Below, piece after piece: positions 34,737 to 45,420 of a DNA stretch of 64,000 nt. A program made the translations under genes and the position numbers. This DNA comes from Cylindrotheca closterium. Taxonomy: Eukaryota > Bacillariophyta > Bacillariophyceae > Bacillariales > Bacillariaceae. The stretch spans positions 1-64,000 of the forward strand of contig CAKOGP040002302.1 in NCBI GenBank assembly GCA_933822405.4. Direction: 5' to 3'. How positions within the stretch are numbered: the stretch's first letter is position 1; each line of letters begins with the position of its first letter. The notes beneath the pieces were generated by a model, which made no database searches, was not told the origin of the DNA, and saw nothing but the letters and a program-made list of their open reading frames with translations.

Positions 34737-36252
34737 ATGAGAGTCTCGGTTTTAGCCTTGTCCCTTTCTCTTTTGGCGGGAAACTCAGATGCCTTCAGCC
34801 CTCTACATTTATCAAAGGTATCCAGTGCATTGAGAAGTGGAAACAACCTACACGAGTTCGACTATTTGCTGAATGAAGATGCGTCAATCTTCACTCAACA
34901 GCAATCTCGTTCGAGACGCCGAGTTCAATTGAACGATGATAGAGCAACCGTTTTCACAAGCAGTATTGCTCCTTCAGCGGATGTTGCGGAAGAGCTGATG
35001 GCAGAATCTATGGAAGGCGACGTAGACCCATATGCTGAAATGGGATTGGAACAAATCAATGCACAGGCAGTGAAGATCCAACAAGAAGACCAATCAATGT
35101 CACAGAAAATGGAAAACAGACTAAAGGAAATGGATTTTCAAGATGTTTGCACAACATTAATTCTTCCGTCCATCCTTGCATTCGCTGGGTTGAGATGGGG
35201 GTTTAACAAAGCTGCGGGCCGTGTTGAAGAGAAGAAGGACGCCACTCTTGATAGCTTTGCCAGCGAAATGATCTATCACGATGGAGACTTCGAGGAAATG
35301 AAGCTATGTTATTCGGATTACAGCAAGAAACTTATGTTTCTGGGTCCCGCCAAATCGAATGCTATGTTAAAGAGATACTTGGAAACCTATGCCAAGAAGA
35401 GAACAGTGAGCCCTCAAGCCATCAGGTAAGGTCACTCGAATACTTTTTCCAAACAATTGTAGTTGAACTTTCCTAACTTTTTTCGATTGTTTTCCGCCAT
35501 GAAAAAGTTCTTTGTCCTATGTTTTCACTTTGTTCAAGCTGTCGGAGGAGAAAGCAGGTCAACTATTGGTCTCACTTTGCAGGGATATGGGAGACACAAA
35601 ACTCAGCAGTGCGGGGAAGCTTCTGTTTTTCGGTAGTAGAATATTGAAGAGCCCCGAGGGAAAAGCTGCGTTGCAACCAGTTAAGGACATGATCAAGGCA
35701 TCATACAGAGAGGAAGCAGTGGCCGAAACAATGGTCGAGACGTCTCAACAGTAAGTTCATTTTGTCTTTGTGAACAGATTGCCACAACCACAGCATATTC
35801 TCACCATCAATGTAAACTAAAGAGCGATGGCTGAAGCAGCTTATAGATCCGCCGTCCTTGCTGCCGGAAAAGATCAAGAAACCTTGACGATTGGGTGGGA
35901 AGTTCTTGGCTTGACAAAGGAAGTTGCAACTCGCATCTTTGAAGACGAAGCAAAGGAGGGTTTCCTTTCTGAACGCGAAAAGATGTATGGAGGCCAATCA
36001 CAAAGATACGACTCCAAAGGTAATAAACTAGATAAGGAGGGCAAGTTGACGGATGCAGAAGCTCAAAAGGCAGCCGAAGAGGAAGCAAAGCAAGAAAGTG
36101 AACCTGCTAGCAACGTATACGAATGCTCCGAGTGTGGCTTCACCCTATTCATTGCAAAGGGTCGCGAATTCAAATTTTACGGTGAAGACTTCAAGTGCCC
36201 AGAATGTGGAGCAGGCAAAGACAAATTCAAAGCAAAGGATTTGGAGGGATAG
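34737..36252 (+). CDS. Plastid protein with C-terminal rubredoxin domain (three exons)
   Basis: Exons 34737-35425, 35508-35750 and 35823-36252 join in frame (donors GTAAGG and GTAAGT; acceptors AAAAAG and CTAAAG), giving 453 residues. The start at 34737 was chosen because it opens a signal peptide ending in NSDAFSPLHL, an ASAFAP-like plastid site. One TM segment lies at about 140-158 (ICT-type LILPSILAFAGLRWGF). A helical middle region is followed by an acidic/Ala-rich linker. The C-terminal ~35 residues are a rubredoxin fold: YECSECGFTLFIAKG, then FKFYGEDFKCPECGAGKDKF, with both CxxC iron-ligand pairs. Rubredoxins carry one electron on a single Fe; plant and algal RBD1 helps photosystem II assembly, but that protein has a C-terminal membrane anchor, unlike this one. 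Precise role unknown. Confidence 0.82.
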
Positions 36253-36629
36253 TAGAAAACCGAAGTCTATTTCTTGAAACAATAATTGTAGATAATAGCA
36301 AGTCTTTGTCTTTGCTATCACGTTCATAGGGAGAAATGATTAGGGCCAATTGTCAGTTACAAGCAAGATATATCAACTCATCTCCTGAAAACTCTGCAGC
36401 TCTTACCAACTACATTGAAATAGCGGTTGCCCAAATCTAGAAAAAATGGTATAGTACACATGGGTTGGAGAAACATGCAGTCGCAGATCCAATCCGTAAA
36501 ATACGAAGATACCAGATATTGATATCTCATTCCTAAAGGTACAGTACAGCGCCGGTATAAGTACAAGGGTGCAAGCAAAATATAAAGAGGTATGTGTATC
36601 ACTTGACAAAAAAGTTGCACCAAGCAAAC
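36253..36629. other. Intergenic gap left of the inverted repeat
   Basis: AT-rich. It contains GGTACAGTACAGCGCCGGTAT near 36539-36559. No gene is seen. Confidence 0.4.
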
Positions 36630-36921
36630 CTGATTGCTTGTAATTCAAATTTGGGATTTTTCTTTTTGAGATAATTGTACTGCCGCTGCTTGGTATGAGC
36701 ATAGATGAGTCTATAGATGTTTTGAGGCGTCAAGAATGGGGCCAACCTCCTATTCCCACGCATGAAAAATAGCTTCGTTTGGAGGTACCAGATACATTAG
36801 GAAGTTTGGGGGTAGAGAATGGTATTTGAGGCAAAAGGTTGCATTCAGTGGGATTTGAACCCACGCATACGAATATATTCGAACTTGAGTCGAACCCCTT
36901 AGACCGCTCGGGCATGAATGC
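36630..36921. repeat. Left arm of large inverted repeat
   Basis: Reads as the reverse complement of 37934-38346, including the tRNA-Leu gene and blocks such as GGGGCCAACCTCC, CACGCATGAAAAATAG, TTTTGAGGCGTC and CCAAGCAAACCTGATTGCTTG-side sequence. The right arm is about 120 bases longer because of an internal length difference. The tRNA itself is identical; flanks are diverged. Confidence 0.85.
36840..36921 (-). tRNA. tRNA-Leu(CAA), left copy
   Basis: 82 nt type II tRNA. The acceptor GCATTCA pairs with TGAATGC and the discriminator is A. The A box region is TGCCCGAGCGGTCTAAGGGG. The anticodon stem TTCGA/TCGAA encloses loop CTCAAGT (anticodon CAA, reads UUG). A long variable region is followed by T-arm GTGGG-TTCAAAT-CCCAC. 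A TTTT Pol III terminator follows on the minus strand (plus AAAA at about 36832-36835). No intron and no encoded CCA. Confidence 0.93.
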
Positions 36922-37933
36922 TATAACCGTTCAAGAAGAAAACAGATCATATGAAACTCGACTATGTCATTCCAAGCGAGATGCAAAGGCATCTCTTCTC
37001 AAGGATGCTACACGGCGAAACATTAACTCATCTACGATAGTAGCTGGAACCATGCAAGCTGGATTTTGTGCCATCAAGATGAATACTAAACATGTGGTTT
37101 GTTGTGGCAAATCTATTCTTTGAAACGAGACCGGACTTGGGTGTTTGACTTGCTCAAGATTTCATTTTCGTCACTTGGATAATTCAAATGTATCAGGGGG
37201 GTGTTGTCAGTATGGAAGTTAGGATAGAAAAATCATAGTGTGATGGAAACAAGCTTCAAATAGTTGTTTTTAATAAAAACTCACAGCTTGCAGATTCTGC
37301 AATGGAAATATCCTCCAATCGTACTAGTAAGCTGCTTGACCAAACGTAAATGTTGAAGATCAGATGCACCCATGCTGTATTTGTGACGTGGTGCAAAGTG
37401 AAAATCTGCGGATCTTGTGTAGCAGGAATGATACCATCATTGCTTTATGTGAAGTCAAGCTCGATAACTGTGTCTTTGATTTCCAGACCAATTCTTTGAG
37501 ATGCAAGGTAAAAACTCAATGCAGCTTTCTCTTTATTTCTCAACAAGAAACCTGGATGCCGGTCATGCTGCTCAGACTGTTCAGCCTGTTGTATCGATAA
37601 GACTCAAGAGCCATAGAAAGATACATGAGCTCACTGCTTTCAAAAACCTTTCCAATAGATTGAGTAACAGATCATGATGAATGATGATTCAGATTCTGAT
37701 GTGGAGGACATTCCATTGTCTTTTAGGTCAACTACGCCTAAACTAAATAATTTCCTAAATACGGTGACTCTAAATCAGATGGCCAATCTCAAGTCTCTCT
37801 CATTTAATTCTACTCGTTCAAAAAAGAATTCTTCCAAAATCGGAAGTCGCCGTGTTAGTGATAGTGTCGTCTCGTTGCATTGTAATCCAATACAATACAA
37901 ATCTTATACTCATTTTTCGGCATTTGGGTGAAA
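36922..37933. other. Spacer between the inverted-repeat arms
   Basis: About 1 kb, AT-rich, with no recognisable gene. The longest open stretches (near 37364-37600 and 37674-37931) are Ser/Asn-rich and look non-coding, although the second (MMNDDSDSDVEDIPLSF) has a codon pattern that cannot be excluded as a short exon. Confidence 0.4.
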
Positions 37934-38015
37934 GCATTCATGCCCGAGCGGTCTAAGGGGTTCGACTCAAGTTCGAATATATTCGTATGCGTGGGTTCAA
38001 ATCCCACTGAATGCA
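37934..38015 (+). tRNA. tRNA-Leu(CAA), right copy
   Basis: Identical in all 82 positions to the left copy at 36840-36921 but on the opposite strand. TTTT follows at about 38019-38022. Same anticodon CAA; no intron. Confidence 0.93.
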
Positions 38016-38346
38016 ATCTTTTACCTCAAATACCATTCATTTCATCCGACACTGTTCTACCCGCAAACTTCCTGACGTATCTGGTACGAACCCCCGAACA
38101 AAGCTTCTCGGTCTCCACTTTAAAAACAGACATGTCTATCGCGGAACACTGGCTGTTTGCTCGACCTCGGCTCTTCGATCATTCCACTTTTCTATTTTTC
38201 ATGCGTGGGAGTTGGAGGTTGGCCCCACTCTCGACGCCTCAAAACATATATACCGGTAGACTCACTCATCTATGCTCATACCAAGCAGCGACAGAACAAC
38301 TATATGAAAAAAGAAGATCCCAAATTTGAATTACGAGCAATCAGCT
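37934..38346. repeat. Right arm of large inverted repeat
   Basis: Inverted copy of 36630-36921 carrying the second tRNA-Leu. After the tRNA the order of blocks mirrors the left arm (CTCAAATACCATTC, CAAACTTCCTGACGTATCTGG, TTTTTCATGCGTGGG, GGAGGTTGGCCCC, GACGCCTCAAAACAT, CCCAAATTTGAATTAC). An extra ~120 bases lie at about 38090-38185. Confidence 0.85.
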
Positions 38347-38468
38347 TTGATCGATGTTGTTGGTATGTTTCTATATTGGATTATCCCTGAAAAAGCCATC
38401 GAATTCATTTGCAAATGCCTTCAAGCTTTCGAAATTCAGAAAACAATGCAGTCGGGAATGTTGAAATC

Positions 38469-39360
38469 TTAAAGCTCGATAAGACCGACGCCTCCAGCGT
38501 TTCTCTTGTAGACGACACTCTTTTTGCCAGTCTCTTCATTTTTGAAAACAAAAAAATCGTGATCGACGTAGTCCAATGCGAAAATTGCCTCCTTGAGTGG
38601 AATAGCATTGTCGAGATCAAAGCTGTCAACCTTCATAACGGAAGGCTCTTCGGGATCCACAAATTCATCTTCTCCGACTTCTTCTCCGACATCCAACTCC
38701 ATGGCCTCGAGTGCAGCCATCAAGTCGTCACCCATGCTGCTGCCAGCGTGATGGCCGTCGCTTCGACGTTGTCGGTACTTTCCGAGCTTGGATTGCAATG
38801 CAGTAGCAGCAGAATCAATGGATGCGTACATGTCAGGGCTCTCGACCTTGCAGTTTACAGTGAGACCCTTCAAGTTGGCAGTCAAGTCGACGCGGTGTGC
38901 ATTCTTGACCTGTGAGTTGAAAGGAAGGGGCAAGGACCAGCGTGAGAACAGTGGACCAATGGATAATAATGTAAGAAATAGATGCAGTCCACCGAAATGC
39001 TACTGTCCAGTTGAAGGTTCCCATCTGTCAAAGATTCCCATCACATGACAGCTGTCGTCGTGAATGCAATTCCATGTGCCTTACCTTGGGATTCTTGTAA
39101 ACTGATAGATGAACCTCACAGTCTTGAACAATGCCATCTCCTCCCAGCTTGTTCAGAGGTCTTCCAATTCGCTTTTCAACGTGTTCTTGCAAGGCAGGAG
39201 TCAAGTCGATGTTGTTTCCAGTGATGGTCAGAGCGACACCGGCTTCGGCTTCGGTTGACATGTGAAGCTGCATTCCATTGTTTCGTTGCATGGGGCTGTA
39301 TGAGGTGAAAGCATTAGCAATCAATGGGGATAGAAGTAGCAGGGATGTGATGCGTAGCAT
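38469..39360 (-). CDS. hpf: Long-form ribosome hibernation promoting factor, plastid (two exons)
   Basis: Exon 1 is 39360-39085 and exon 2 is 38909-38469 (donor GTAAGG, acceptor TCACAG, phase 0); 238 residues. A signal peptide ends in ANAFTSYSP, an ASAFAP-like plastid site. The N-terminal domain (about 42-140, VALTITGNNIDLTPALQEHVEKRI, then AHRVDLTANLKG, then DMYASIDSAATALQSKL) is the ribosome-binding fold of HPF/YfiA. A linker leads to the C-terminal dimerisation domain (about 185-238: SFDLDNAIPLKEAIFALDYVDHDFFVF and VVYKRNAGGVGLIEL). The two-domain form blocks the decoding centre and pairs 70S ribosomes into inactive 100S particles in bacteria; plastid PSRP1 is the relative. It should act on plastid ribosomes in the dark or under stress. 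Confidence 0.92.
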
Positions 39361-40814
39361 GATTGTAGCCGTGGTTGTTGATGTTGATGTTGATGTTTTG
39401 CAGTATTCAATTTTTTGTGATTGTGTCAAAACGGATTGTCAACGGGGTTCTTTTCTCGATACGAAGAAGATCGGCGTACCGGTACCGGTATCGTAGGTTG
39501 TACGCATTCGAAGTACAGTGGCTAACATGCGATACCAGAGTGTACGTAGAACTCGAAAGATATGACGTTCAGGTCCAACGGGTCATAATTTCAAAAATCC
39601 CTCTTCATTCATTCGTTGATTACCATAGGTACCCGTACCGGTAGTACTGGGGCTGTAGGACAATAATATTTAAAACCCTCTAGATCGATCAATCGAACAA
39701 ACGCATCTCGTGCAATTCGAGCAACGTTGCCTCAATCTGCGCTGCCGAGGAAAAAAGAACAAGTGCGAGCACACATATTTTAGTGGCTCTCTTCTGCGTA
39801 TCATGCTTGTTCTTCAGAGCGAGGATGGTGATGGGTGGCTGTGAGTCCCGAGAAGAAGAGTAGTAGTAGTAGTAGGCCCAGCCTCCTTCCACAGAAGAAG
39901 CAAAAAGTAAATTTACTGTGCGCTCTAGTTGTCGTTTATTGTACTGTAGCAACGGTTACAGTATGGTGGAACCTGTATGCTGCTCGTCGGATGGCCTCGA
40001 TCGGATGGATCTTGATTTGTGGACAATCGTGATGATTCCACAAGGAAACAACTGTCTCTCCTCCTGTCGCTACTCTGTTTGGACAACATATATTGCGAGG
40101 GCAGCTTTGAAACTCGGGTGACCCAAAGTTACAGGATCGAGACTACCCAAAAGTCCTCCCACAGTGAGATAAACAGAATTATGAGATCAAAACCAACGAG
40201 GACTGTACTGAATACAGCCAAGGCTACATTTGTTACCAGTACCGAGCTACAATCCCACCTTCCGAGCCATCTCAAATGATGAGGAGAAGGTCAAACCGAG
40301 CGTGCTGGAGCGGTAAGAGAGGAATGGAGTAAATATCGTTTCAGTTTATGACCATTTTGAAGGGCTTGGTCCGGTGATGCGATTCCATGTTGTCTCGTTC
40401 TTTACTTTAGGAGGGTCCGCAGCCAGCAACTTTGTGCTGGTGTGGGGCGTGGATTCGAATGTGGTGGATTCGAAGGTGGTGAATTTGTAACAGAAACGTG
40501 CCCAAGTGGTGATGGATGTGTTGCAAAGGTCGCAATTGAGGCCGCAGCACCAAGGTGGTGAATACTACCGTAGGATGATGGATTGATTGACCCTCCTATT
40601 TTATAGAGTAGTCTGGGTGAAGAATTGAATAATTTTCAGTCGACCGGGTCAAACGAAAGTGACCATCAACAAAGGAGAATGACGACAAAAATACGAAGCA
40701 AGACATGATGCCAGACAAGTAAACCATCAGTCCTACATTTCATTCAAACTATAAAGTTTCTAGAAGATATTGTGATCCAAAAGGCTTGTTTCTCTCCATA
40801 CATTCTCGCTCATT
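39361..40814. other. Intergenic gap, about 1.45 kb
   Basis: No gene is supported. GTACCGGTACCGGTATCG lies at 39478-39495 and GGTACCCGTACCGGTAGTAC at about 39628-39647. A TAG trinucleotide repeat lies at about 39860-39877. A short degenerate GGATTCGAA-GTGGTG repeat lies at about 40450-40490. The last ~100 bases are the promoter of the next gene. Confidence 0.45.
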
Positions 40815-41795
40815 ATGCGACCAGTCGGACTTCTCTTGCTTCTTGCATTGCTCGGAGGATCGACTGTGGTCTTCAACTTGCGGGGTCAAACTTCGGTGGC
40901 ACAGTTTCATCAAATATACAATGAAATTCAACACAATTTGCCTACTATGGATCGATTACGGACACTTGTCAATAATGAAGAAATAGACAACCCGATTCCC
41001 ATATGCTTCCTTGTTTCCATCTATGGCAAATGGGCTGGTACAGTCGACAAAGTTTTTCCAGTCGAGAAGCTCCCATTTTACGAGTCACCCTATTACAATT
41101 TCTTTGGATTCACGAATCTACCGCGCTGGGAACGGCCAGGATGGACCAGAATAGTTAGGAATTTCCCTGAATTCCGACGATTTATTACACAATCCAGATG
41201 GCCCAAGTTTCAAGGATGGAAAGACGAACAGATTCAAGCCAACTGTAGCGTCGTCTTTTACATGGATTCCATCACAGAAATAACTGGGAGCTCCAAGCAG
41301 TTTCAAAAGCTGGCAAGACAAGTCGTCGAGTCAGACGTCGGGTTTGCGCAGTACCAACATCCTGGTGGCGGTGGGGCGTTTGCCGAGTTTAGGCGAATTG
41401 CGAAGGTTGGCAAAGACCGATTGTCCAATATCGAAGCGTCCAAAGAATGGCTTAGAAATCGATCCGATTTCTCGCCCAACTGTACGCTTTACGAAAATCG
41501 GTATATTGCCTACTCTGTCAATTCGACAAACTTTCGAAAGGCAACAGATTTCTTTTGGGATCGGTATTCCAAAGAAGTTGATTCCTGGAGAGATCAGCCC
41601 TTGTGGTGCTACGTTTTAGAACATTTCAATCTTACTCCAGTGCCACTTGAGCACAGAAAGCTCTTCCGTATGACACATAGACGGATGGGTAAAAATAAGC
41701 ACAAGTATGGTGCAGATTCCGAATATGGCGTCGAAGATAGAATGAAAAGTATAAAGAACCAGCTAAAGAGGAAGAAAAAGCAGCAAAAGAGTTGA
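40815..41795 (+). CDS. DUF616/TOD1-like putative glycosyltransferase
   Basis: Single exon of 326 residues. The ATG opens a hydrophobic signal anchor (about 4-22), so the protein should be type II in the secretory pathway. The body has the order of DUF616 (TOD1/MUCI70-type) proteins: PICFLVSIYGKWAG, FFGFTNLP, a CSVVFYMDSITEI acidic motif in the place of the nucleotide-sugar/metal site, VGFAQYQHPGGGGAFAEF, YENRYIAYSVNSTNFRKATDFFWDRYSKEVDSWRDQPLWCYVL. Several N-x-S/T sites are present. The C-terminal 40 residues are very basic (KNQLKRKKKQQKS). Family role: glycan synthesis; donor and acceptor are unknown. Assignment rests on pattern order rather than strong identity. Confidence 0.6.
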   Translation: MRPVGLLLLLALLGGSTVVFNLRGQTSVAQFHQIYNEIQHNLPTMDRLRTLVNNEEIDNPIPICFLVSIYGKWAGTVDKVFPVEKLPFYESPYYNFFGFTNLPRWERPGWTRIVRNFPEFRRFITQSRWPKFQGWKDEQIQANCSVVFYMDSITEITGSSKQFQKLARQVVESDVGFAQYQHPGGGGAFAEFRRIAKVGKDRLSNIEASKEWLRNRSDFSPNCTLYENRYIAYSVNSTNFRKATDFFWDRYSKEVDSWRDQPLWCYVLEHFNLTPVPLEHRKLFRMTHRRMGKNKHKYGADSEYGVEDRMKSIKNQLKRKKKQQKS

Positions 41796-42016
41796 AGCCA
41801 ATCAGCTTTCCCTCACTTGTTCATTCGTTCATATCATTCCCTACTTTGAATTGACGTCAGGATTTTTCAAGTTGAGCCGTCAGCATGTACAATAATTGAA
41901 AAAGTGTAGTTTTATTCCTAAGTAAATTAGATTACAAGTTCATTTTAAATCGCTGTTAATGCCGTATTGATCAGCAACGCTAGATATGAAGATACTAGCG
42001 ACAAAACAAAACTCCT

Positions 42017-43147
42017 CTAGCGTCGACCACCAGTGTGAGGAGACACAACGGAGTTATTCGTCAAGGTTGCGGATGCAGTCGTTGCAACCTCTTCTTCTTC
42101 AGGCATCTTTTGCCCCCCCTTCTTGTTTCCTTTTCCGACAAGATTAGCAACTTGTAGACGGAAGCAAAGAGCTGAAAACCCTTCCATCAACACTTTGCAT
42201 TGATCCGCAGTAACAGAGGTAATATCCACAGTTCGTTTGGGGAAGATAAGTGCAAAGGACTTGTGGGCATTCGCAGCCTCGCATTTCTGCCGCAAGATGG
42301 GAGTACCCGTGTACATTGGATTTCCTGGATCTGGGCTCCATGCGTGTCGTACTTCCAAGCAGGTTGTGAGATCCAGCTTGGGCGGTCTCTTGTTACTGGA
42401 AGGTTCCCCTTGTGCTGGTTTCCAACTCAATGAACGTCCATCTGGATGAATGTGAAGAATTCTCAGTCGAGATTTGCACCATCGTGAGCGACCATGCTTC
42501 ACCACTGTAATTCCAGACCTCAGTCGAGCTACAAAGCAGCGCACAATAAAATCGGATGCATTCGTACATCCTGTTGCTGGCTTAAAAGTTGGAAGGTACA
42601 TTGGCATTCGAACTTCATGAGTTTGTGTTGCTGTCGATAAGGACTGCGCTGAAGACATTGGAAATTCACCACCCATGCCCATGCCTCCGTTCATTTCATC
42701 AGGTGGTCTAGGCTTTGAGTGATCACTGCTTAACGCACGATCCGAGTTTACATCTTCTTGCTTTTGATCTCCGTACAGAACATCATCAATATTCTTGCCC
42801 TCTACACCATCTGAGCCTGAACTATCGTCCAATGACACTTGAGATTCTCTCGGGAGGCCGCCATTAGTTCCATCCCCACCAGACTGATTCATCATACTAT
42901 CCATACGTTTTGTTCCATCTTGCGTCCCCGGAATTCCTTTCTCAGGCGGCGGTTGTTGATCATCGCCCAGCGTCATGTTTCCGTTCATCTCTATGCTACT
43001 TTTTCTTGTCCTGATGTTTGGAACTAATTCTGAGAGTGCGTCAAGGTCGTCTTCTGGCTCGTTGCCCCCAGGTTTTTGTGTATCGGAAGAAATCGGAGGA
43101 GTGCCTCGAATATCAGTCAAATCAATAATCTCCTCCGGTCCTGACAT
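42017..43147 (-). CDS. PH-like domain protein
   Basis: Single exon of 376 residues. The first ~190 residues are acidic, Gly/Asp/Ser-rich and disordered. Residues about 195-350 form a PH-like fold: GITVVKHGRSRWCKSRLRILHIHPDGRSLSWKPA gives the first strands, LTTCLEVRHAWSPDPGNP the middle, and KSFALIFPKRTVDITSVTADQCKVLMEGFSALCFRL the final strands and C-terminal helix typical of PH domains of the phospholipase C/plant PH_12 kind. These domains bind phosphoinositides or proteins; no catalytic domain is attached. The Lys/Gly-rich end is short. Function unknown. Confidence 0.65.
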   Translation of the reverse strand: MSGPEEIIDLTDIRGTPPISSDTQKPGGNEPEDDLDALSELVPNIRTRKSSIEMNGNMTLGDDQQPPPEKGIPGTQDGTKRMDSMMNQSGGDGTNGGLPRESQVSLDDSSGSDGVEGKNIDDVLYGDQKQEDVNSDRALSSDHSKPRPPDEMNGGMGMGGEFPMSSAQSLSTATQTHEVRMPMYLPTFKPATGCTNASDFIVRCFVARLRSGITVVKHGRSRWCKSRLRILHIHPDGRSLSWKPAQGEPSSNKRPPKLDLTTCLEVRHAWSPDPGNPMYTGTPILRQKCEAANAHKSFALIFPKRTVDITSVTADQCKVLMEGFSALCFRLQVANLVGKGNKKGGQKMPEEEEVATTASATLTNNSVVSPHTGGRR

Positions 43148-44391
43148 TTAGCAATGAAGATTGTATTTTTCTCGAGAAGAAGTATCTGTTCTGTAATACT
43201 GGTAAACTGATGCTTCAATTGTCTTTTTGGATTCGGAAGAACCAAGTTAACACGGTTGGCAAACGCCAGGTTGATGTCAAGAACTCTTGGAAGATGATGA
43301 TGCAGCCTGCTCCATTTTCCCCACGAAGGAAAACTAACTAAGAAACCTACTGTACCAAAATAGGCCGGCGTGCCGGGTCATCGGTAGATTTTCGTCAAAT
43401 TTAGCTTCCATTCTTCGCAAAACCCCCATTGGAGAATATCCCCAAACCTTGACCCCCTCTTATCAGCCAGTCAGCGAAAGTTCTGCACATGCTGCTACTG
43501 CTGTACTGTATTGTCTGATGGTATATAAAATAGAATGTGTGGTACTGTATTAAAATATCAGAAAGCTGGAGACGATGCACTCCAATTCACGCTCTGAGAT
43601 TACCATGTTGAAACAGGAAGTGACGATGCTGTGGACGAAATACCAGAGTTTGTTCTTTCCCCACCAAGAACCAGCAGCCAGCACCAACAGGAGTCAGCAG
43701 TCACCACCAGCACCAAAGCAACTACATATACAGTTTTGGATGAAGAACCCTGACTTTTTAATTGCGAATACAGTATTCGAATGACCTCGTCTAATGCAGC
43801 ACTATGAGCTGTATGGCCCTATGGTAAAAAGTATTATAAAAGTGTTGTGAGAATCTACCGGTACAGTAGATAGCCATTTCCATGCACAATCATCTTTTTC
43901 CGCGCCAAATCATGAGCCAATCAAAACGCACCAAGAGGCAAAATTGCGCTGTATGCTCGCACTACGGTTTCGCGCTAGGGAAATCTGACATTGACACAAA
44001 GTGACATGCCGGCGCGATATGGCTTGCCTTTCGTTCGTATGAGTCGAACTCGTTGGGTTGGATGTCCGTCTGGCCTGCATACGTCTAACTTTTTAAGTGT
44101 TGAAAGACAAATATATGGAGAAATGGTGAAAAGTACCAGGTACCTGGTACACCTCCAATAAAATAAAAACTACAGCCGACTTCTGCAAAACATCTTTCAA
44201 AACTATTATAATACCGCGATAATAATATCTTGTCAAACACTACAATGCACCATTCCTTGTTTGGGTTAGTAGGGATTTATCAAAACGTTTTCTCAGAAAC
44301 AAATTAGATACAGTAAGAAATATCAATGGCACCATATCATTAGTATGCCAACAACCAACTCGTCTGGTGGTGGCAAACCAAAGGTAAAGTA
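43148..44391. other. Intergenic gap, about 1.24 kb
   Basis: No gene is supported. A short frame at 43575-43784 (Gln/Pro-rich) has no family resemblance. CTACCGGTACAGTAG lies at about 43857-43871 and the palindrome CCAGGTACCTGG at 44138-44149. The rest is AT-rich. Confidence 0.4.
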
Positions 44392-45120
44392 CTAGGCTCC
44401 GACATCTCTGAAAATGCCCGAAACTACATCCTTCGCAGTAGGGATCTGATTGAAATTTCCTCTTTTGACGGCTGGGCCACTTTGCCCCGAGTTTGGACTG
44501 TTTTCCTTAGATGGGGAGAAGAATTGCCGTACTTTCTTCATTGTCTTAGATGAGGAGAAGAACTGCCGTGCTTTGCTGCTGCTGTCGCCGTCGCTTTTGT
44601 TGAAACCAGCGTCGCTGGTATGGAGATCCAATGGCTCCAATCGGTCTCCGACTTATTCATTTCCCTCACTTCGTCTTTCTGTATGTAGTAACGCTTGGAC
44701 AGCTGCAATACAAAACGTTTCCTGATGCATAAAGGTGCACCACTTGTCTGAGATTCTTGATCGACGTCTTGTTTGTCTGGCATATTATAATTCAATACCT
44801 GCGGAAGACGAAGCTCTGGATTGGAAGGCTGCAAATGCACCTGCGGAGAGGGGGAAAGGGCCAGAACTGCAAGTAGGGACATCGTCAGCCATTGGAACAA
44901 CGTTTGACAGCGTTGTAGTACTTCTCTCTACAAAGTCTTTGAAACGCTTCAAGATCTTCTTTTTCTGGGTTCGTAGCGCATTGTCACTCCTTCTCCAAAG
45001 CTCATAAACATCACCCAATAATACGTTATCTCGTGCTGCCAAGCAAAGATGAATTGTTGAAACGACCAAAAGTTCATCTTTTGAAAACTGCTGGCACTTC
45101 CTCTTTCCAAACCATTTCAT
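44392..45120 (-). CDS. Uncertain hypothetical gene (two possible exons)
   Basis: ATG 45120 opens a 111-residue frame (MKWFGKRKCQQFSKDELLVV, then LCLAARDNVLLGDVYELW, then a basic helix). If a donor GTATTG near 44807 is used with an acceptor AATAAG near 44653, a phase-1 join leads into a frame ending at 44392, which holds a doubled motif (ARQFFSSSKTMKKVRQFFSPSK). The intron has no good pyrimidine tract, so this model is weak. Upstream (45121-45420) the same strand carries coding-like sequence in another frame; see the next entry. I do not recognise a family. Confidence 0.3.
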
Positions 45121-45420
45121 GCAAAATGTTTCACATTCATTTTTTCAAAGAAACCTTTTAGGAAATCTTTGTAGCTCTTTTGATTCAAAATCAAGTCATC
45201 CAATTCCTTGCGATGTATCTCATTCTTCAATTGAATAGCATGATGTTGAAAGTGGTTAGATTCTTGGTCGACGACTGTCAAGGACAGAAGTGCTCTTGCA
45301 CAACAGCGAAACTTGTGGTCTTGATCTTATGCAAGAAGGTTATCGACTTCTTCTTTCCCTCTTGGGGTTTCAGCAAATTCACGGAGCTCGTTTAGAAGAA
45401 TTTCTTTTTTTACTACCGAT
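45121..45420 (-). pseudogene. Possible decayed 5' part of the hypothetical gene
   Basis: On the minus strand a frame reads through ILLNELREFAETPRGKEEVDNLLA, meets a TAA (near 45328), then continues DQDHKFRCCARALLSLTVVD and IQLKNEIHRKELDDLILNQK before a TGA at about 45121. A one-base shift at that TGA leads straight into the 111-residue frame starting at 45120. One stop and one frameshift in otherwise coding-like sequence suggest a decayed gene, or unrecognised introns. Confidence 0.3.

Noticed and set aside
36730..36915. Short frames across the tRNA-Leu copies (also 37928-38329)
   Set aside because: Both translate the tRNA and the inverted-repeat flank; identical peptides arise only because the sequence is duplicated.
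43575..43784. 69-residue Gln/Pro-rich frame
   Set aside because: Short, low complexity, no family resemblance.
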